DNA from: Acinetobacter apis
GTDB lineage: Bacteria > Pseudomonadota > Gammaproteobacteria > Pseudomonadales > Moraxellaceae
Direction: 5' to 3'
NCBI RefSeq assembly: GCF_900197575.1
Contig: NZ_FZLN01000001.1
Location: 1,178,001-1,242,000, forward strand
DNA length: 64,000 nt
Below, piece after piece: positions 45,740-57,793 of the stretch; position 1 is the stretch's first letter; each line of letters starts with the position of its first letter. The translations under genes and the position numbers were made by a program. The notes under the pieces were generated by a model. It did not search any database and was not told the DNA's origin. It was given only the letters and a program-made list of their open reading frames with translations.

Positions 45740-46500
45740 CGCTCATTCACATCCATTAACTTTAACTCAGCCAACGTCGTATTTAAAACATCACGCAACT
45801 GCTCAACTACACGCTCTGTATTTAAATGCGCACCTTCGCCTTCATCAATGACATATTCAACAATACCCATTTTTTTGAGTTTATCTGCTGTTAATGCCAA
45901 AGCTTCACTGGCCTGCTCTGCTTTATCGGCAGTTTTCCACAAAATTGAAGCACAGCCTTCAGGTGAAATGACCGAGTAAATACTATGCGAAAGCATAATC
46001 ACACGATCTGCTACACCAATACCTAGTGCACCGCCTGAACCACCTTCGCCAATCACGGTTGAAATCACAGGAACTTTTAAACCTGAGAGTTGTGCCAAAC
46101 TGGTTGCAATTGCTTCTGCTTGACCACGCTCTTCTGCGCCCACACCAGGATATGCACCCATAGTGTCAATAAACGTAAATACAGGCAGGTTAAAACGCTC
46201 AGCTAAATCAAGTAAACGCTGTGATTTACGATAACCTTCTGGATTACACATACCAAAATTATATTTTAAGCGCTCACGGGTTGAACGACCACGATGCTGT
46301 CCAACCACCATAACAGGTTGTCCTTCAAAACGTGCAAGTCCGCCCACCATGGCATCATCATCACCGTATAAACGGTCACCATGCAAGATATCAAAGTCTT
46401 CAAACAAAGCATTTGCATAATCTAAAAACTGTGGACGCTCAGGATGACGTGCGATTTGCACAGTTTTCCATGCTTTTTTTTGCGATGATTTATTCTTCAT
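45676..46500 (-). CDS. accA: acetyl-CoA carboxylase carboxyltransferase subunit alpha
   Basis: Transfers the carboxyl group from biotin carboxyl carrier protein to acetyl-CoA together with AccD. Motifs are [61 protein letters not shown] and [16 protein letters not shown]. Length 274 residues is slightly shorter than E. coli AccA (319), lacking part of the N-terminal region, as in other Acinetobacter. The 3' end overlaps tilS by 64 nt. Confidence 0.95.
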   Translation of the reverse strand: MKNKSSQKKAWKTVQIARHPERPQFLDYANALFEDFDILHGDRLYGDDDAMVGGLARFEGQPVMVVGQHRGRSTRERLKYNFGMCNPEGYRKSQRLLDLAERFNLPVFTFIDTMGAYPGVGAEERGQAEAIATSLAQLSGLKVPVISTVIGEGGSGGALGIGVADRVIMLSHSIYSVISPEGCASILWKTADKAEQASEALALTADKLKKMGIVEYVIDEGEGAHLNTERVVEQLRDVLNTTLAELKLMDVNERCEARYQRLMKFGSDNPGLAS

Positions 46501-46532
46501 AGGTCGAACGTGATCCTTACATGAAATATGAG

Positions 46533-48053
46533 TTAATCAATAAACTGATCTGAGTGAATGACCAAATCAATATCCCAATGTTTAAATTGAGTTTGCTCAT
46601 CATGCAAATCTGCCACCAATAATGGCCATTGTTTTGCATCACCAGATACGGTCAGCTGCCATTGTTGCTCATTCATAATATGTAATTCAATGGCAGGAAG
46701 CATCTGATCACTTCGACTGTGATTGAGTAAAACTGCAAGTCGAAGCAACAAGCATAAATAAACAATCGATTTAGGCGCAATTTTTAGCAGTTCAGCTTTG
46801 GCATCACTTTTAATTTTACGGCGATGAAATGCCACTAAATTGGAGAGATGATTTTGATCAATTTGTGAGAACCCAGGAATATCTGAATGCTCAAGTACAT
46901 AGGCACCATGGCGATGATATCCACCATGACTAATCGCTAAGCCAATTTCATGTAAGTAGGCAGCACGTCGTAGTAAATCACTGTCTTCATTCGTTAATTT
47001 TAAATCTTCTGAGACATTATCAAACAATATTTGTGCCGTTGTTACTACACGTTCAGCATGTTTAACATCAACACCATAACGACCTAATAAAGCTTGAACA
47101 CTGCGATCACGAATATCTTCATGCTTAAATCGACCAAGCAAATCATACATCACACCTTCTCGCAGTGCGCCATCTGAATACATTAAACGGTCAATATCAA
47201 GTACATTAAATGCAGCATAAAGAATGGCAAATCCTGCTGGCAAAACTGCTCGACGATCGTCTTTTAATCCATCAAAATCTAAATCTGCAATATGTTTATA
47301 TTTAAGTAATTTGTCTTTAAGTTTTTCAATACCTGCACGTGTGACGCTTTCTTGTTCATCACTCCAGCCCATATTAATAATAATTTGGCCACAGGCTTTA
47401 ATGGTACCACTTGAACCAACGACAGTGTCCCAACCTTCAGCTTTATAGCGACTGGCAATTGCAGAGAGTTCTTTACTGGCTGCAACAACAGCTTTATTGA
47501 AGTTTTTTGCTGAAATTGTACCGTCTGCAAAAAACTCTTTGGTATAGGCAACACAGCCCATTTGCAACGACTCGGTATGAATCGGTTCAAATTCCTCACC
47601 AATAATAAATTCTGTCGATCCACCGCCAATATCAATGACTAAACGACGTCCGCCATTAACCATGCTGTGTGAAACCCCTAAATAAATGAGGCGTGCTTCT
47701 TCACGTCCGGCAATAATTTCAATTTGTTTAGGTAAAATTTGGGCTGCTTTTTCAATAAACTCTTGACCATTTTCTGCTTTTCTTAACGCGTTGGTCGCAA
47801 CAATACGTAAACGGTTCGGTTTGACTGAGCTCAATCTGCCCACAAAACGGGATAAACAGGCTAAACCACGCTGCTGAGCTGCTTCGGTTAAATTATTATT
47901 TTCGTCTAATCCTGCTGCAAGTTGTACTTTTTCTGACATTGAAACAACTTTTTTGACTTCCCCGTGGTCAACACGGGCAATTGCTAAGTGAAAACTATTC
48001 GATCCCATATCAATCGCTGCAAGTAATTCTTCATCAATTAAAAAGTCAGACAT
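46533..48053 (-). CDS. ppx: exopolyphosphatase / guanosine pentaphosphate phosphohydrolase family
   Basis: A 506-residue ASKHA-fold phosphatase. Two phosphate loops are visible, [20 protein letters not shown] and [18 protein letters not shown], with the catalytic Glu region [15 protein letters not shown]. The C-terminal HD-like part has [27 protein letters not shown]. Ppx degrades polyphosphate; GppA hydrolyses pppGpp; sequence alone does not separate them. It lies upstream of accA and divergent from trxA. Confidence 0.9.
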   Translation of the reverse strand: MSDFLIDEELLAAIDMGSNSFHLAIARVDHGEVKKVVSMSEKVQLAAGLDENNNLTEAAQQRGLACLSRFVGRLSSVKPNRLRIVATNALRKAENGQEFIEKAAQILPKQIEIIAGREEARLIYLGVSHSMVNGGRRLVIDIGGGSTEFIIGEEFEPIHTESLQMGCVAYTKEFFADGTISAKNFNKAVVAASKELSAIASRYKAEGWDTVVGSSGTIKACGQIIINMGWSDEQESVTRAGIEKLKDKLLKYKHIADLDFDGLKDDRRAVLPAGFAILYAAFNVLDIDRLMYSDGALREGVMYDLLGRFKHEDIRDRSVQALLGRYGVDVKHAERVVTTAQILFDNVSEDLKLTNEDSDLLRRAAYLHEIGLAISHGGYHRHGAYVLEHSDIPGFSQIDQNHLSNLVAFHRRKIKSDAKAELLKIAPKSIVYLCLLLRLAVLLNHSRSDQMLPAIELHIMNEQQWQLTVSGDAKQWPLLVADLHDEQTQFKHWDIDLVIHSDQFID

Positions 48054-48314
48054 TATCCATATAGCTCAAAGTAAATTGCCACTTAGAGTAATTCACCCAC
48101 CTTGAATTGAAAAGTGCTTTTCATCACAATATCTTAACTTTTTCATTTTTCGTCGATTGCTGAATACGATAAATGCTATTGTTAAGCTCCATTAGACAAA
48201 TAATACACATATAATAAACTTAGAAACAATAATCGATAATACGTGTACAGATGCTGTGTCATACTATGTATAAAGACACGCTCAGCGTAAAAAACAAATT
48301 ACAGGAGTCAACTC

Positions 48315-48638
48315 ATGTCAAACTTGGTTAATACCACAGACAACAATTTCAAAACGGATGTACTAGAATCTGAAACGCCAGTATTGGTCGACTTTTGGGC
48401 AGGATGGTGTGGCCCGTGTAAAGCAATTGCCCCTGTTCTTGATGATTTATCACGTGAATACGACGGCAAAATCAAAATTGTGAAAGTCGATGTAACAAGC
48501 TGTGAAGAAACAGCTGTAAATTACAACATTCGTAATATTCCAGCGCTTCTACTGTTCAAAAATGGTGAAGTTGTTGCACAACAAATTGGCGCTGTACCAC
48601 GCTCAAAACTTGTTTCATTTATTGATGAAAACATTTAA
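48315..48638 (+). CDS. trxA: thioredoxin 1
   Basis: A 107-residue dithiol reductase. The active site is WAGWCGPCK, preceded by VLVDFWAGWCG, with the cis-Pro in IRNIPALLLFKNG. The SD AGGAG lies about 9 nt before ATG. Position just upstream of rho is conserved in gammaproteobacteria. Confidence 0.97.
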   Translation: MSNLVNTTDNNFKTDVLESETPVLVDFWAGWCGPCKAIAPVLDDLSREYDGKIKIVKVDVTSCEETAVNYNIRNIPALLLFKNGEVVAQQIGAVPRSKLVSFIDENI

Positions 48639-48963
48639 TTTGAAAAAAAACACCTAAATCTGTGAATTACGCCTCAAAGTAGGCGTATTTTGCGCTTCTT
48701 AAATTGACAATTCTTCTGCTGTCACTTATATTTCAATCCTAAGAAAGATGAAGCCACACAAGCGACACTTTTTCTGAAAAGCTACAACACATAAGATCGC
48801 CGCTCGGCACAACAATTGGTTACTTTTCTATCCGAAACAATGAATCAGATCTCTTCTGAGTATCTATCGCGCAAAGAAATTGCTCAATTATACGTGTATA
48901 CGGTCGACTCTTACATTTACTTCCTTTTTGACTCCCAATGTTCTCATCTATATTGAACCACAT
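48639..48963 (+). promoter_or_regulatory. trxA terminator and long rho leader
   Basis: A trxA terminator hairpin (TACGCCT / AGGCGTA, 48669-48688) is followed by TTTT. The remaining ~270 nt to the rho start contain no good ORF and a C/T-rich, G-poor stretch just before the start (48900-48960), suitable for Rho binding. In E. coli rho is autoregulated by attenuation in its leader; similar control here is inferred from length and composition. No close SD precedes the rho ATG. Confidence 0.5.
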
Positions 48964-50226
48964 ATGAATTTAACAGAACTCAAGAAAAAACCGATTGGCG
49001 AACTCATTAAAATTGCTGAGTTCATGGGCCTTGAGGGAATGGCGCGTAACCGTAAACAAGATATTATTTTTGCTATTTTAAAACGTCATGCAATGAACGG
49101 CGAAGAAATCTTTGGCGATGGTGTATTAGAGATTCTCTCTGACGGCTTCGGTTTCTTACGTTCAGCAGCTGGCTCATATTTAGCAGGTCCTGATGATATC
49201 TATGTGAGTCCATCCCAAATACGCCGCTTTAATTTACGTACAGGTGATAACTTAGCAGGCACAATCCGCCCACCAAAAGAAGGTGAACGCTATTTTGCAT
49301 TGCTAAAAGTCAATCAAATTAACTATGACACACCTGAAAACTCACGTAACAAAATCTTATTTGAAAACTTAACGCCATTATTCCCGACTGAACAATTGAT
49401 CATGGAATTGGGTAACGGCACAAGTGAAGATTTGACATCACGTGTGGTTGACTTGATTGCGCCGATTGGTAAAGGTCAACGTTCGATTATTGTTGCACCA
49501 CCAAAAGCTGGTAAAACCATGCTTTTACAGAATATTGCACAATCAATTGTCCGCAATAACCCTGAAGTTTTCCTCATTGTTCTACTGATTGATGAACGCC
49601 CAGAAGAAGTTACAGAAATGCAGCGTACTGTACGCGGTGAAGTGATTGCATCTACCTTTGATGAATCGCCTGCTCGCCATGTACAAGTGGCTGAAATGGT
49701 AATTGAAAAAGCCAAACGCTTGGTTGAACACAAAAAAGATGTGGTGGTGTTACTTGACTCAATCACACGTTTAGCACGTGCATACAATACTGTTGTACCA
49801 TCATCTGGCAAAGTATTAACGGGTGGTGTCGATGCACATGCATTAGAACGCCCTAAGCGCTTTTTCGGTGCTGCACGTAATATTGAAGAAGGTGGCTCAT
49901 TAACAATCATTTCAACTGCATTAATTGAAACTGGCAGTAAAATGGATGAAGTCATTTATGAAGAATTTAAAGGTACAGGGAACCAAGAAATTACCCTAGA
50001 CCGTCGCATTGCTGAAAAGCGTGTCTTCCCTGCAATGAACTTGAAAAAATCAGGTACACGTCGTGAAGAGCGCCTCATGAGCGAAGAAAATCTTCGTAAA
50101 GTTTGGATCTTGCGTAAACTGCTTCATCCGATGGATGAGTTGACTGCAATGGAATTCTTACTTGATCGCATGAAAGAAACAAAGACCAATGATGACTTCT
50201 TTGATCAAATGAAACGTAAGCAATAA
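48964..50226 (+). CDS. rho: transcription termination factor Rho
   Basis: Hexameric RNA helicase. The N-terminal helix bundle starts [15 protein letters not shown]; the OSB RNA-binding domain has [11 protein letters not shown] and [15 protein letters not shown]; the P-loop is [12 protein letters not shown]; the Q-loop/R-loop region has [11 protein letters not shown]. The start at 48964 gives 420 residues as in E. coli (419); the frame is open further upstream but that part is not Rho-like. Confidence 0.97.
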   Translation: MNLTELKKKPIGELIKIAEFMGLEGMARNRKQDIIFAILKRHAMNGEEIFGDGVLEILSDGFGFLRSAAGSYLAGPDDIYVSPSQIRRFNLRTGDNLAGTIRPPKEGERYFALLKVNQINYDTPENSRNKILFENLTPLFPTEQLIMELGNGTSEDLTSRVVDLIAPIGKGQRSIIVAPPKAGKTMLLQNIAQSIVRNNPEVFLIVLLIDERPEEVTEMQRTVRGEVIASTFDESPARHVQVAEMVIEKAKRLVEHKKDVVVLLDSITRLARAYNTVVPSSGKVLTGGVDAHALERPKRFFGAARNIEEGGSLTIISTALIETGSKMDEVIYEEFKGTGNQEITLDRRIAEKRVFPAMNLKKSGTRREERLMSEENLRKVWILRKLLHPMDELTAMEFLLDRMKETKTNDDFFDQMKRKQ

Positions 50227-50234
50227 CCTTCCCT

Positions 50235-50278
50235 CAACCTAAGTCTTTATGAATGAAAGGCTTAGGTTGACATGTTTT
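50235..50278 (+). terminator. rho 3' hairpin
   Basis: Arms CAACCTAAGTCTTT (50235-50248) and AAAGGCTTAGGTTG (50256-50269) pair at 14 positions with one G-T; a T-rich tail is weak. Confidence 0.7.
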
Positions 50279-50517
50279 ACATAAAATAACAAAGTTCGTG
50301 ACAACCATCTGCTTAATTTATTGTTTTGTTTCTCAGCAAATTTTAATTCATCTAAAAATTTACTATTTTTAAACAACTTAATCGATTATTCCCTCAATAT
50401 AACTTGTCATCTCAATTGTTATTTTCTGTTAAAAAATCATACCAAATCGACTGTTTTTTTCGTATTTTTTCACTTAACTAGTAGTATTTAAATATACTCG
50501 GTGATAGCATACACGCA

Positions 50518-50631
50518 TACCAGTTAACCTGCCCCGTGCGTTGTTACCTATCGCAAAACGTATAGTGATAATAAAAGCTTAAACAGGTTGGCGTTGGTTT
50601 TTTTTCTCTATTATTTTATGAGAGTGATGCC
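50518..50631 (+). promoter_or_regulatory. structured leader before the Ala-rich lipoprotein
   Basis: AACCTG (50526-50531) can pair with CAGGTT (50584-50589); the second arm runs into GGCGTTGG followed by eight Ts (50598-50605), so the leader can form a terminator-like end before the gene. A CTCT...AGAG stem (50606-50623) would then cover the SD region. Between the arms is an ~50-nt stretch with GC content higher than its surroundings. The rest of the intergenic region (50279-50517) is AT-rich with no feature seen. Confidence 0.45.
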
Positions 50632-50880
50632 ATGTTATTCAAAAAATTTGCTATCGTAGCTGCGGTTGCTACAACTCTAGCTTTTGTTGGTTGTGCTAAA
50701 AAAGAAAGTGCTCCTGCTGCTGCATCTGATGCAACTGCTGCTGCATCTGAAGCAACTGCTGCTGCTGCTGAAGCTGCTGCTGCTGCATCAGAAGCGACTG
50801 CTACTGCTTCTACTGCTGTAGCAACTGCTACTGCTGCTGCATCTGATGCTGCTCCTGTAGCTTCTGCTGCTGCACAATAA
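50632..50880 (+). CDS. Ala-rich small lipoprotein, 82 residues
   Basis: The signal peptide MLFKKFAIVAAVATTLAFVGC ends in a lipobox-like FVGC, then AKKESAPAAASDAT. The mature part consists almost entirely of Ala with Ser, Thr, Glu and Asp in near-repeats (AASEATAAAAEAAAAASEAT), predicted to be a helix or coiled coil. It resembles OprI/Lpp-type lipoproteins in size and style, but ends AAAQ without the C-terminal Lys used for peptidoglycan attachment, so it would be an unlinked lipoprotein. A strong terminator follows. Function unknown. Confidence 0.82.
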   Translation: MLFKKFAIVAAVATTLAFVGCAKKESAPAAASDATAAASEATAAAAEAAAAASEATATASTAVATATAAASDAAPVASAAAQ

Positions 50881-50900
50881 TTCGGTTTACTCCGAATATG

Positions 50901-50929
50901 AAAAAAAGAGCCTTATGGCTCTTTTTTTT
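50901..50929 (+). terminator. terminator of the Ala-rich lipoprotein gene
   Basis: Stem AAAAAGAGCC / GGCTCTTTTT with loop TTAT, followed by Ts. A second small hairpin ATTCGG/CCGAAT is directly upstream. Confidence 0.9.
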
Positions 50930-50963
50930 ATGTCAGTTTGAATTGTTCAAGCAATGACTGCAT

Positions 50964-50989
50964 AAAAAAAGCCCCGCATGCGGGGCTTT
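50964..50989 (-). terminator. ihfA terminator
   Basis: GCCCCGCATGCGGGGC palindrome (50971-50986); on the minus strand it continues into seven Ts. Confidence 0.9.
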
Positions 50990-51002
50990 CAAAAATTAAC
51001 TG

Positions 51003-51296
51003 TTATTCTTGTTCAGTACCAACGCGCTGTCTAAATTTCTGACCTGCTCTGAATGTCACTACACGACGTGCAGAGATCGGGATCTCTTCGCCTGTCTTCG
51101 GATTTCGTCCTGGACGTTGGCGCTTATCACGTAATTCAAAATTTCCAAAGCCAGATAATTTTACATGCTCACCTTCGATGAGTGCTTGGCTAATTTCATC
51201 AAAAAATAATTCAACCATTTGTTTTGCTTCGCGACGATTTAATGCGGTCAGCTCACTTAAATGATCAGCCATTTCTGCTTTTGTTAATGCTGTCAT
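51003..51296 (-). CDS. ihfA: integration host factor subunit alpha
   Basis: HU/IHF-family DNA-bending protein of 97 residues. The N-terminus has [15 protein letters not shown]; the signature [22 protein letters not shown] is the DNA-intercalating arm. It overlaps pheT by 4 nt, as in E. coli, where ihfA lies in the pheST operon. Confidence 0.96.
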   Translation of the reverse strand: MTALTKAEMADHLSELTALNRREAKQMVELFFDEISQALIEGEHVKLSGFGNFELRDKRQRPGRNPKTGEEIPISARRVVTFRAGQKFRQRVGTEQE

Positions 51297-53674
51297 GACG
51301 CCCTCAATGTTGCTTGATACGTGCTTTGTAACACGTCAATTATTTTATCCATACCTGATTTAATTTCAGTATCTTCTAATGTACGCGATGGATGTTGCCA
51401 TGTCATCCCGAATGCCAATGAGCGTTTCCCATCTTCAATACCCTGTCCTTTATAAACATCAAACAGCCACGTCGAATGCAAAAACTCTCCACCCGTTTTT
51501 TGTATCAGATGCTGAATTTCTTTTATAGCGATTGTATCATCAATTAAGAGTGCAATATCACGTCTAACTGATGGAAAACGTGAGAGTTCTGTAAAATTAG
51601 ATACATAAGATTGCAAAACAGCATCACGGTCTAGCTCTGCGACCCATGTTAAACCCAAATCAAGCGATGCTTCAAGTGATGGGTGTAGTCGACCTAAATA
51701 ACCAATAGATTGCCCATCTACGATAATCTCTGCAGATTGACCAGGATGTAACCATGCACGTTCTGAACGGACGTATTCTGGTTGAATACGGCCTGCTGCT
51801 AAGATTTGTTCAACCTCACCTTTTAAGTCAAAAAAGTCAGTTTCTTTGTCTTTTGCATGCCATTGTTCTGGAATATGTGAACCCACCGAAATTAATGCGA
51901 GTGTAGGAATTTGCTTCAATTCATCGAGTTGTTGCGCGTCTTGATAATCAAAACGTAAGCCAAACTCAAATAGGCGAACACGGCTTTGTTGTCTATTTAA
52001 ATTATACTGTACGCATGGAATTAAACTTGATAACAATGTACTTCGCATAGCAGCCAAATCACTTGAAATTGGATTAGCAAGCATCAGTGGTTTGACATGT
52101 GGATTAAGTTTTTTCTCAAGCTTGGCATCAGCAAAGCTAAAGCTAATCGCTTCTTGATAACCCAATGTAACAATGGTTTGACGTAATTCGGTAAGCTCAA
52201 ATTGGTCTTGATAAGGTGCAAATTGCACATCTAAACGTGGCGAACTGATTTGTATGTTGTCATAGCAATGAATTCGAGCCACTTCTTCAATTAAATCTTG
52301 ATAAATAACGAGATCATAACGGTGAGATGGCGGCGTTACATGCCACTGATCGCCTGACTCAGTAACCACATGACAGCCTAGGCGTGTCAATGCATCACCA
52401 ACAAAGCCAGCATCAATATGATAACCAAGGAGTGCTGTAATTTGTGTATGTTTTAATTGAATTGCTTTACGTTGCGGTAACTCTGCATTTTGTTCTGCAA
52501 CCGTAATTGGACCAAACTCACCACCTGCTAGTTCAGCAATCAATTGTGATGCACGATGTATGGCTTGAAGCGGCAATTCAAAATCCACACCGCGTTCAAA
52601 ACGCTGTGATGAATCTGTATGCAAACCAAAACGGCGTGCACGACCCGCAATAAAGATAGGTGCAAAGAAAGCGCTTTCTAAAAAGATATCTTGAGTAGCA
52701 TCTGTCACACTTGAAGCTAAGCCACCCATAATCCCTGCAATCGCCAACACATTGCTATCATCTGCAATGACCATAACATCATCATTCAGTTCAACATTTT
52801 GCTCATTTAAAAGCTGCAATGTTTCATGCTGAGTGGCTTGACGCACATGAATTTGACCATCAATTTTTGCCAAATCAAATGCATGCATGGGTTGACCAAG
52901 TTCAAGTAAAACATAGTTGGTAATATCCACCAAAATACTATGTGTACGAATACCTGAACGTGTAAGGACTTCTTCCATCCAAGCAGGTGTTTTCGCAGCA
53001 ATATTCACTTGCTTAATGACACGTCCTAAATAACGTGGCGCACCTAGCGTATGAAGGTTGACTGACAACTTATCTTGAATAGTTGCGGTAATAGGTTCAA
53101 TAGCAGGTGCTGTTACTGTCGTTTGATTCACTACAGCAACTTCACGTGCAATACCACGTAAACTGAAGCAGTCACCACGGTTGGGCGTAATTGAAATATC
53201 AATAATTTGGTCGTCTAATCTTAAATAATCACGAATATTTTCACCAATCGGTGCATCCGCTGCTAATTCAAGTAACCCATCAATTTTATCTTCTAAGCCA
53301 ATTTCTGATGCACCGCACAGCATGCCATTTGAAGCAACGCCACGTAATTTACCTTTTTTAATTTTAAAGTCACCAGGCAATACCGCACCCACTGTTGCTA
53401 CAGCAACCCGTAATCCGACTCGAACATTCGGTGCGCCACATACAATTTGCAATGCATCATCTTGACCAATATTTACTGTAGTCACACGCAAACGGTCAGC
53501 ATCAGGATGCTGCTCAACAGTCAGCACTTCACCCACAACAACGCCATGAAACGGTGCAGCTACAGGTGAAATGTCATCAACCTCTAAACCCAACATGGTT
53601 AATTGGTTTGCCAATGTTTCACTGTTAACATCAGGATTAACCCATGTGCGTAACCAATTTTCGCTAATTTTCAT
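51293..53674 (-). CDS. pheT: phenylalanyl-tRNA synthetase beta subunit
   Basis: A 793-residue subunit. Domains in order: N-terminal tRNA-binding fold ([20 protein letters not shown], about 44-63), B3/B4 editing domain (about 210-370), B5 (about 400-475) and a C-terminal ferredoxin-fold anticodon-binding domain ([14 protein letters not shown] onward, about 700-793). It follows pheS by 76 nt and overlaps ihfA. Confidence 0.97.
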   Translation of the reverse strand: MKISENWLRTWVNPDVNSETLANQLTMLGLEVDDISPVAAPFHGVVVGEVLTVEQHPDADRLRVTTVNIGQDDALQIVCGAPNVRVGLRVAVATVGAVLPGDFKIKKGKLRGVASNGMLCGASEIGLEDKIDGLLELAADAPIGENIRDYLRLDDQIIDISITPNRGDCFSLRGIAREVAVVNQTTVTAPAIEPITATIQDKLSVNLHTLGAPRYLGRVIKQVNIAAKTPAWMEEVLTRSGIRTHSILVDITNYVLLELGQPMHAFDLAKIDGQIHVRQATQHETLQLLNEQNVELNDDVMVIADDSNVLAIAGIMGGLASSVTDATQDIFLESAFFAPIFIAGRARRFGLHTDSSQRFERGVDFELPLQAIHRASQLIAELAGGEFGPITVAEQNAELPQRKAIQLKHTQITALLGYHIDAGFVGDALTRLGCHVVTESGDQWHVTPPSHRYDLVIYQDLIEEVARIHCYDNIQISSPRLDVQFAPYQDQFELTELRQTIVTLGYQEAISFSFADAKLEKKLNPHVKPLMLANPISSDLAAMRSTLLSSLIPCVQYNLNRQQSRVRLFEFGLRFDYQDAQQLDELKQIPTLALISVGSHIPEQWHAKDKETDFFDLKGEVEQILAAGRIQPEYVRSERAWLHPGQSAEIIVDGQSIGYLGRLHPSLEASLDLGLTWVAELDRDAVLQSYVSNFTELSRFPSVRRDIALLIDDTIAIKEIQHLIQKTGGEFLHSTWLFDVYKGQGIEDGKRSLAFGMTWQHPSRTLEDTEIKSGMDKIIDVLQSTYQATLRAS

Positions 53675-53750
53675 TTACTATTTAACCTTTACATGCTGTC
53701 TATGCTTGCATCGTTGAATGTTGTTTCAAATGCAGCACATTTTTAAATAA

Positions 53751-54755
<1,005 letters not shown>

Positions 54756-54953
54756 TTAGAAAAATATGGATTATTCTAACAGCTTTTCATCAGCTTGATG
54801 AAGTTGTAACAGACTGTACAGCATGAATATTGTACGACTTTGATAAGAATATCGTGTTTTTTAAAAATTTCGCACTGACATTTTTCTTTCATTTATTATT
54901 TTTATGATGCAGTTCAATAAAAGTAAATTTATGATTCTTTTCTGATCCAACAT

Positions 54954-54985
54954 AAAAAAAGACCGCGAATAAGCGGTCTTTTTTT
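54954..54985 (-). terminator. rplT terminator
   Basis: Stem GACCGC / GCGGTC with flanking A- and T-runs, loop GAATAA; T-run on the minus strand. It separates rpmI-rplT from pheS-pheT-ihfA. Confidence 0.9.
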
Positions 54986-54997
54986 GAATCTCTAAAC

Positions 54998-55357
54998 TTA
55001 TGCAGTTAGAGCAGATTTTGCTTTTTCAGCTAAAGCTGCAAATGTAACCGCATCTTGCATAGCGATGTCAGCTAATACACGACGATCGATAATCACTTGT
55101 GCTTTTTTCAAACCATCGATCATACGGCTGTATGATAAACCATTTTGACGAGCACCAGCGTTGATACGAGCAATCCATAAAGCACGGAATTGACGTTTCT
55201 TTTGACGACGGTCACGGTAAGCATATTGACCTGCTTTGATTACTGCTTGGAACGCAACACGATAAACACGTGAACGAGCGCCATAGTAACCTTTAGCACG
55301 AGCAAGAATTTTTTTGTGACGACGATGCGCCACTACACCACGTTTTACACGAGCCAT
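54998..55357 (-). CDS. rplT: 50S ribosomal protein L20
   Basis: A 119-residue primary 23S rRNA-binding protein, also a translational repressor of rpmI-rplT in E. coli. N-terminal [23 protein letters not shown] and RIDGL-like [22 protein letters not shown] are typical. It follows rpmI by 11 nt. Confidence 0.97.
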   Translation of the reverse strand: MARVKRGVVAHRRHKKILARAKGYYGARSRVYRVAFQAVIKAGQYAYRDRRQKKRQFRALWIARINAGARQNGLSYSRMIDGLKKAQVIIDRRVLADIAMQDAVTFAALAEKAKSALTA

Positions 55358-55368
55358 TTATAATCTCC

Positions 55369-55563
55369 TTAGATGTACGGGCACATACGACGAACTGAAG
55401 CAACGTCACTAACGTGAACCATTACACAGCCGCGTAATTGACGAATACGCTTAGCAGATTTTTTGGTCAAAATGTGGCGTTTAAACGCTTGTTTACGCTT
55501 GAAACCGTTTGCAGTCGCTTTGAAACGTTTAGCTGCACCACGGCGAGTTTTTAGCTTAGCCAT
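55369..55563 (-). CDS. rpmI: 50S ribosomal protein L35
   Basis: A 64-residue basic protein ([20 protein letters not shown]...). The start at 55563 is preceded by AGAGG. In E. coli the gene follows infC; here a GST gene lies upstream instead, so rpmI-rplT has its own promoter. Confidence 0.96.
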
Positions 55564-55666
55564 AGTAACCTCTTTTAGATACCTGTTCGGCCTACTTTGC
55601 ACCATGCAAAAGTAACCTGCAGGTAAGGAAGCGCGTATTCTAGCGTATATACCTGTTAAAATACAA
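55564..55666 (-). promoter_or_regulatory. rpmI promoter and L20-type leader candidate
   Basis: The minus strand has TTGTAT (55661-55666), an 18-nt spacer and TAGAAT (55637-55642), then a folded leader. A hairpin ACTTTTGCAT/GTGCAAAGT (55594-55613) is enclosed by pairing of ACCTG (minus strand, at 55620-55624) with CAGGT (at 55581-55585). The fold ends just before the AGAGG SD. Such a leader before rpmI fits L20 autoregulation; the match to known L20-binding sites was not computed. Confidence 0.5.
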
Positions 55667-55744
55667 TCAATTTTAGTCCATGCCTGCTATAAAAATCGGC
55701 AGAATCGGCACACCACAAGTAAATACCGATTCTTTCAATTTAGA

Positions 55745-56362
55745 CTAAACTGAAATCGCAAGTGCTTTAGCAACTGCAGGACGTGCTTTCACCCGCGCAA
55801 CATAGCGCTCGACTTCAGGATAATCCTCTAACTGAATACTTTGCATCTCGTGATATAGCACCCATGGAAAAATGGCCATATCTGCAATTGAATACTCACC
55901 TGCAACATAATCTTGTCCTAGCAACTGTTTATTCAATACACCATATAAACGCTGAGTTTCTTGAATATAACGTTCTTGTGCATATGGCAATTTTTCAGGG
56001 GCAAAACGGTTAAAGTGATGGTTTTGACCGAGCATTGGTCCAAAACCACCCATCTGCCACATCAACCATTGCTCAACTTGAGTTTGCTTAATTGGGTCTT
56101 GTGGGTAAAAAAGTTTTGTTTTACGACCTAAATATTGCAAGATTGCGCCTGATTCAAACACTGAAATAGATTGCCCTTCAGGTCCATCCTGATCAACAAT
56201 TGCAGGAATTTTATTGTTGGGGGAGATTTGCAAAAAATCTGCTTGAAATTGGTCATCTTGCAAAATATTAATGGGAATTACTTGATATTCAAGCTGCATT
56301 TCTTCCAATGCAATACTAATTTTTTGCCCGTTGGGTGTACCCCAATAATATAAATCAATCAT
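55745..56362 (-). CDS. glutathione S-transferase family protein
   Basis: A 205-residue protein. An N-terminal thioredoxin fold (MIDLYYWGTPNGQKISIALEEM; ISPNNKIPAIVD; SISVFESGAILQYLG) has the Asn-Gly variant of the GST start, resembling YfcG/YghU-type GSTs with disulfide reductase activity. An all-helical C-terminal domain follows (SIADMAIFPWVLYHEM). Substrate unknown. Inverted GAATCGG elements (55690-55735) may terminate it. Confidence 0.85.
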   Translation of the reverse strand: MIDLYYWGTPNGQKISIALEEMQLEYQVIPINILQDDQFQADFLQISPNNKIPAIVDQDGPEGQSISVFESGAILQYLGRKTKLFYPQDPIKQTQVEQWLMWQMGGFGPMLGQNHHFNRFAPEKLPYAQERYIQETQRLYGVLNKQLLGQDYVAGEYSIADMAIFPWVLYHEMQSIQLEDYPEVERYVARVKARPAVAKALAISV

Positions 56363-56554
56363 CTCTTGTCCTTATTTTCACGCTTATTGCTGTTTTAGTG
56401 AATTAAACACATACTTTATTTATCACACGCTATCCACTTGAGTATGGGGGTTATTTCTTTGTTTTAATGCACTTGTTTACATTATTTTTCAATATATTCA
56501 TACAAGGCAAGCTACCATATCAGCGATTAAAGTTGAGGCTGAGCAATTATACGA

Positions 56555-57604
56555 ATGTGGCTCTTTGGGAAAAATAATCGAAAATCTGAAGATGAGATTG
56601 AACAGATTTTTAAGCGTGCGCAAGAGCACATTCAGCAGCATAACTATGCCTCTGCCATTGAAGATTTTAAAATTATTCGCGCGCACAATACCCATGACCC
56701 AAGGTGGATGACAGGACTTGGACAATGCTATTACTTGTCTACATCACATCAAAACATAGCAAAAGCATATCGTTTATTGAATAAAGCCTGTGATTTACAA
56801 GATGCAGATGCCTTTTACTATTTGGCATTACTTGAAGAGTCAGAAGGCCATGCTGAAAAAGCATTCTCACTTTTACAAAAAGCCATTCGTAATAAAAGTA
56901 TTTTGGCCATGAATTATTTGGGTGAAATCCACTTTTATAATGCCAATTATGATCAAGCAAGCAATTGTTTTGAATTGGCTTATGCACATCACTCAACAGC
57001 GTTGGCGTTTAGTTATTTACCCCAAATTTATTATCGACTCGGTCATCGTGTAAAAGCCCGAGAATGGGCAAATCTTGGCGCACAACATGGTCACTTTGAT
57101 GGAATTAATGCATTAGGTGATGCTTACTTACAAGATCAATCGCTCGATGAAGCCATTACGCTTTATGAGCGAGCCATAGAACACGGCAGCTTAGATGCCT
57201 TAAATAACTTAGGTTTATTGCACTTTCAAGAAAAGCATTATCAGCGTGCTGAACGCTATTTTAAAGATGCTTTTGAACTACATCATATTTATGGCGCACA
57301 TAATTTGGCCACTGTTTATCAAGCCATCGCACATTATCATGATGCAGAAAAACTTTATGCTTTTTCATTTTTATATCACCAGCACATGCCCTCTTTACAG
57401 AGCTTAGCCACTGTATATGCAGACATTGAACAAGTCGAACTTTCTGAACAAATTATCGATATGGTTGAAAAAATTAAACAGCAACAAGATCTATCTTCAG
57501 CCGATAAACATTATTTACAGCTTTTACAAAACAATGCAGATGAAGTTAAAACTGCACTTGAACACTTAAATGAACAGCATGATGCCAACCCACCGAGTCC
57601 ATAA
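56555..57604 (+). CDS. TPR/Sel1-like repeat protein
   Basis: A 349-residue cytoplasmic protein built of about eight helical repeats: EEHIQQHNYASAIEDF-type, ADAFYYLALLEESEGHAEKAFSLL, ILAMNYLGEIHFYNANYDQAS, GINALGDAYLQDQSLDEAITLY and DALNNLGLLHFQEKHYQRAERYF. There is no signal peptide; the first residues MWLFGKNNRKSEDE look like a short amphipathic or membrane-proximal start. It lies 189 nt upstream of the OsmC-YcaO gene on the same strand, so joint expression is possible. A protein-protein scaffold is likely; partner unknown. Confidence 0.75.
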   Translation: MWLFGKNNRKSEDEIEQIFKRAQEHIQQHNYASAIEDFKIIRAHNTHDPRWMTGLGQCYYLSTSHQNIAKAYRLLNKACDLQDADAFYYLALLEESEGHAEKAFSLLQKAIRNKSILAMNYLGEIHFYNANYDQASNCFELAYAHHSTALAFSYLPQIYYRLGHRVKAREWANLGAQHGHFDGINALGDAYLQDQSLDEAITLYERAIEHGSLDALNNLGLLHFQEKHYQRAERYFKDAFELHHIYGAHNLATVYQAIAHYHDAEKLYAFSFLYHQHMPSLQSLATVYADIEQVELSEQIIDMVEKIKQQQDLSSADKHYLQLLQNNADEVKTALEHLNEQHDANPPSP

Positions 57605-57793
57605 GATCTGATATTGAAAGATTTGTTTTCATAAACAGCGTCTCAAGCCTGATAAACTAATGAGAAAGCTTTAAAATGGCTTTATAATATGGCGCATCTG
57701 TTTTACTCACATATCGCATCCAAATGATTTTATTGGATGCTACTCTTTTCTTGCTATACGCTACAGCCGCTTTTATTTAACTTAGGTGATTAC

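Noticed and set aside
48880..48963. A 28-residue N-terminal extension of Rho
   Set aside because: It begins with TTG without an SD and is unlike any Rho N-terminus; the ATG at 48964 gives the standard length.
49476..49955. 159-codon open frame antisense to rho
   Set aside because: It arises from the codon composition of rho on the opposite strand and shows no start signal or recognised domain.
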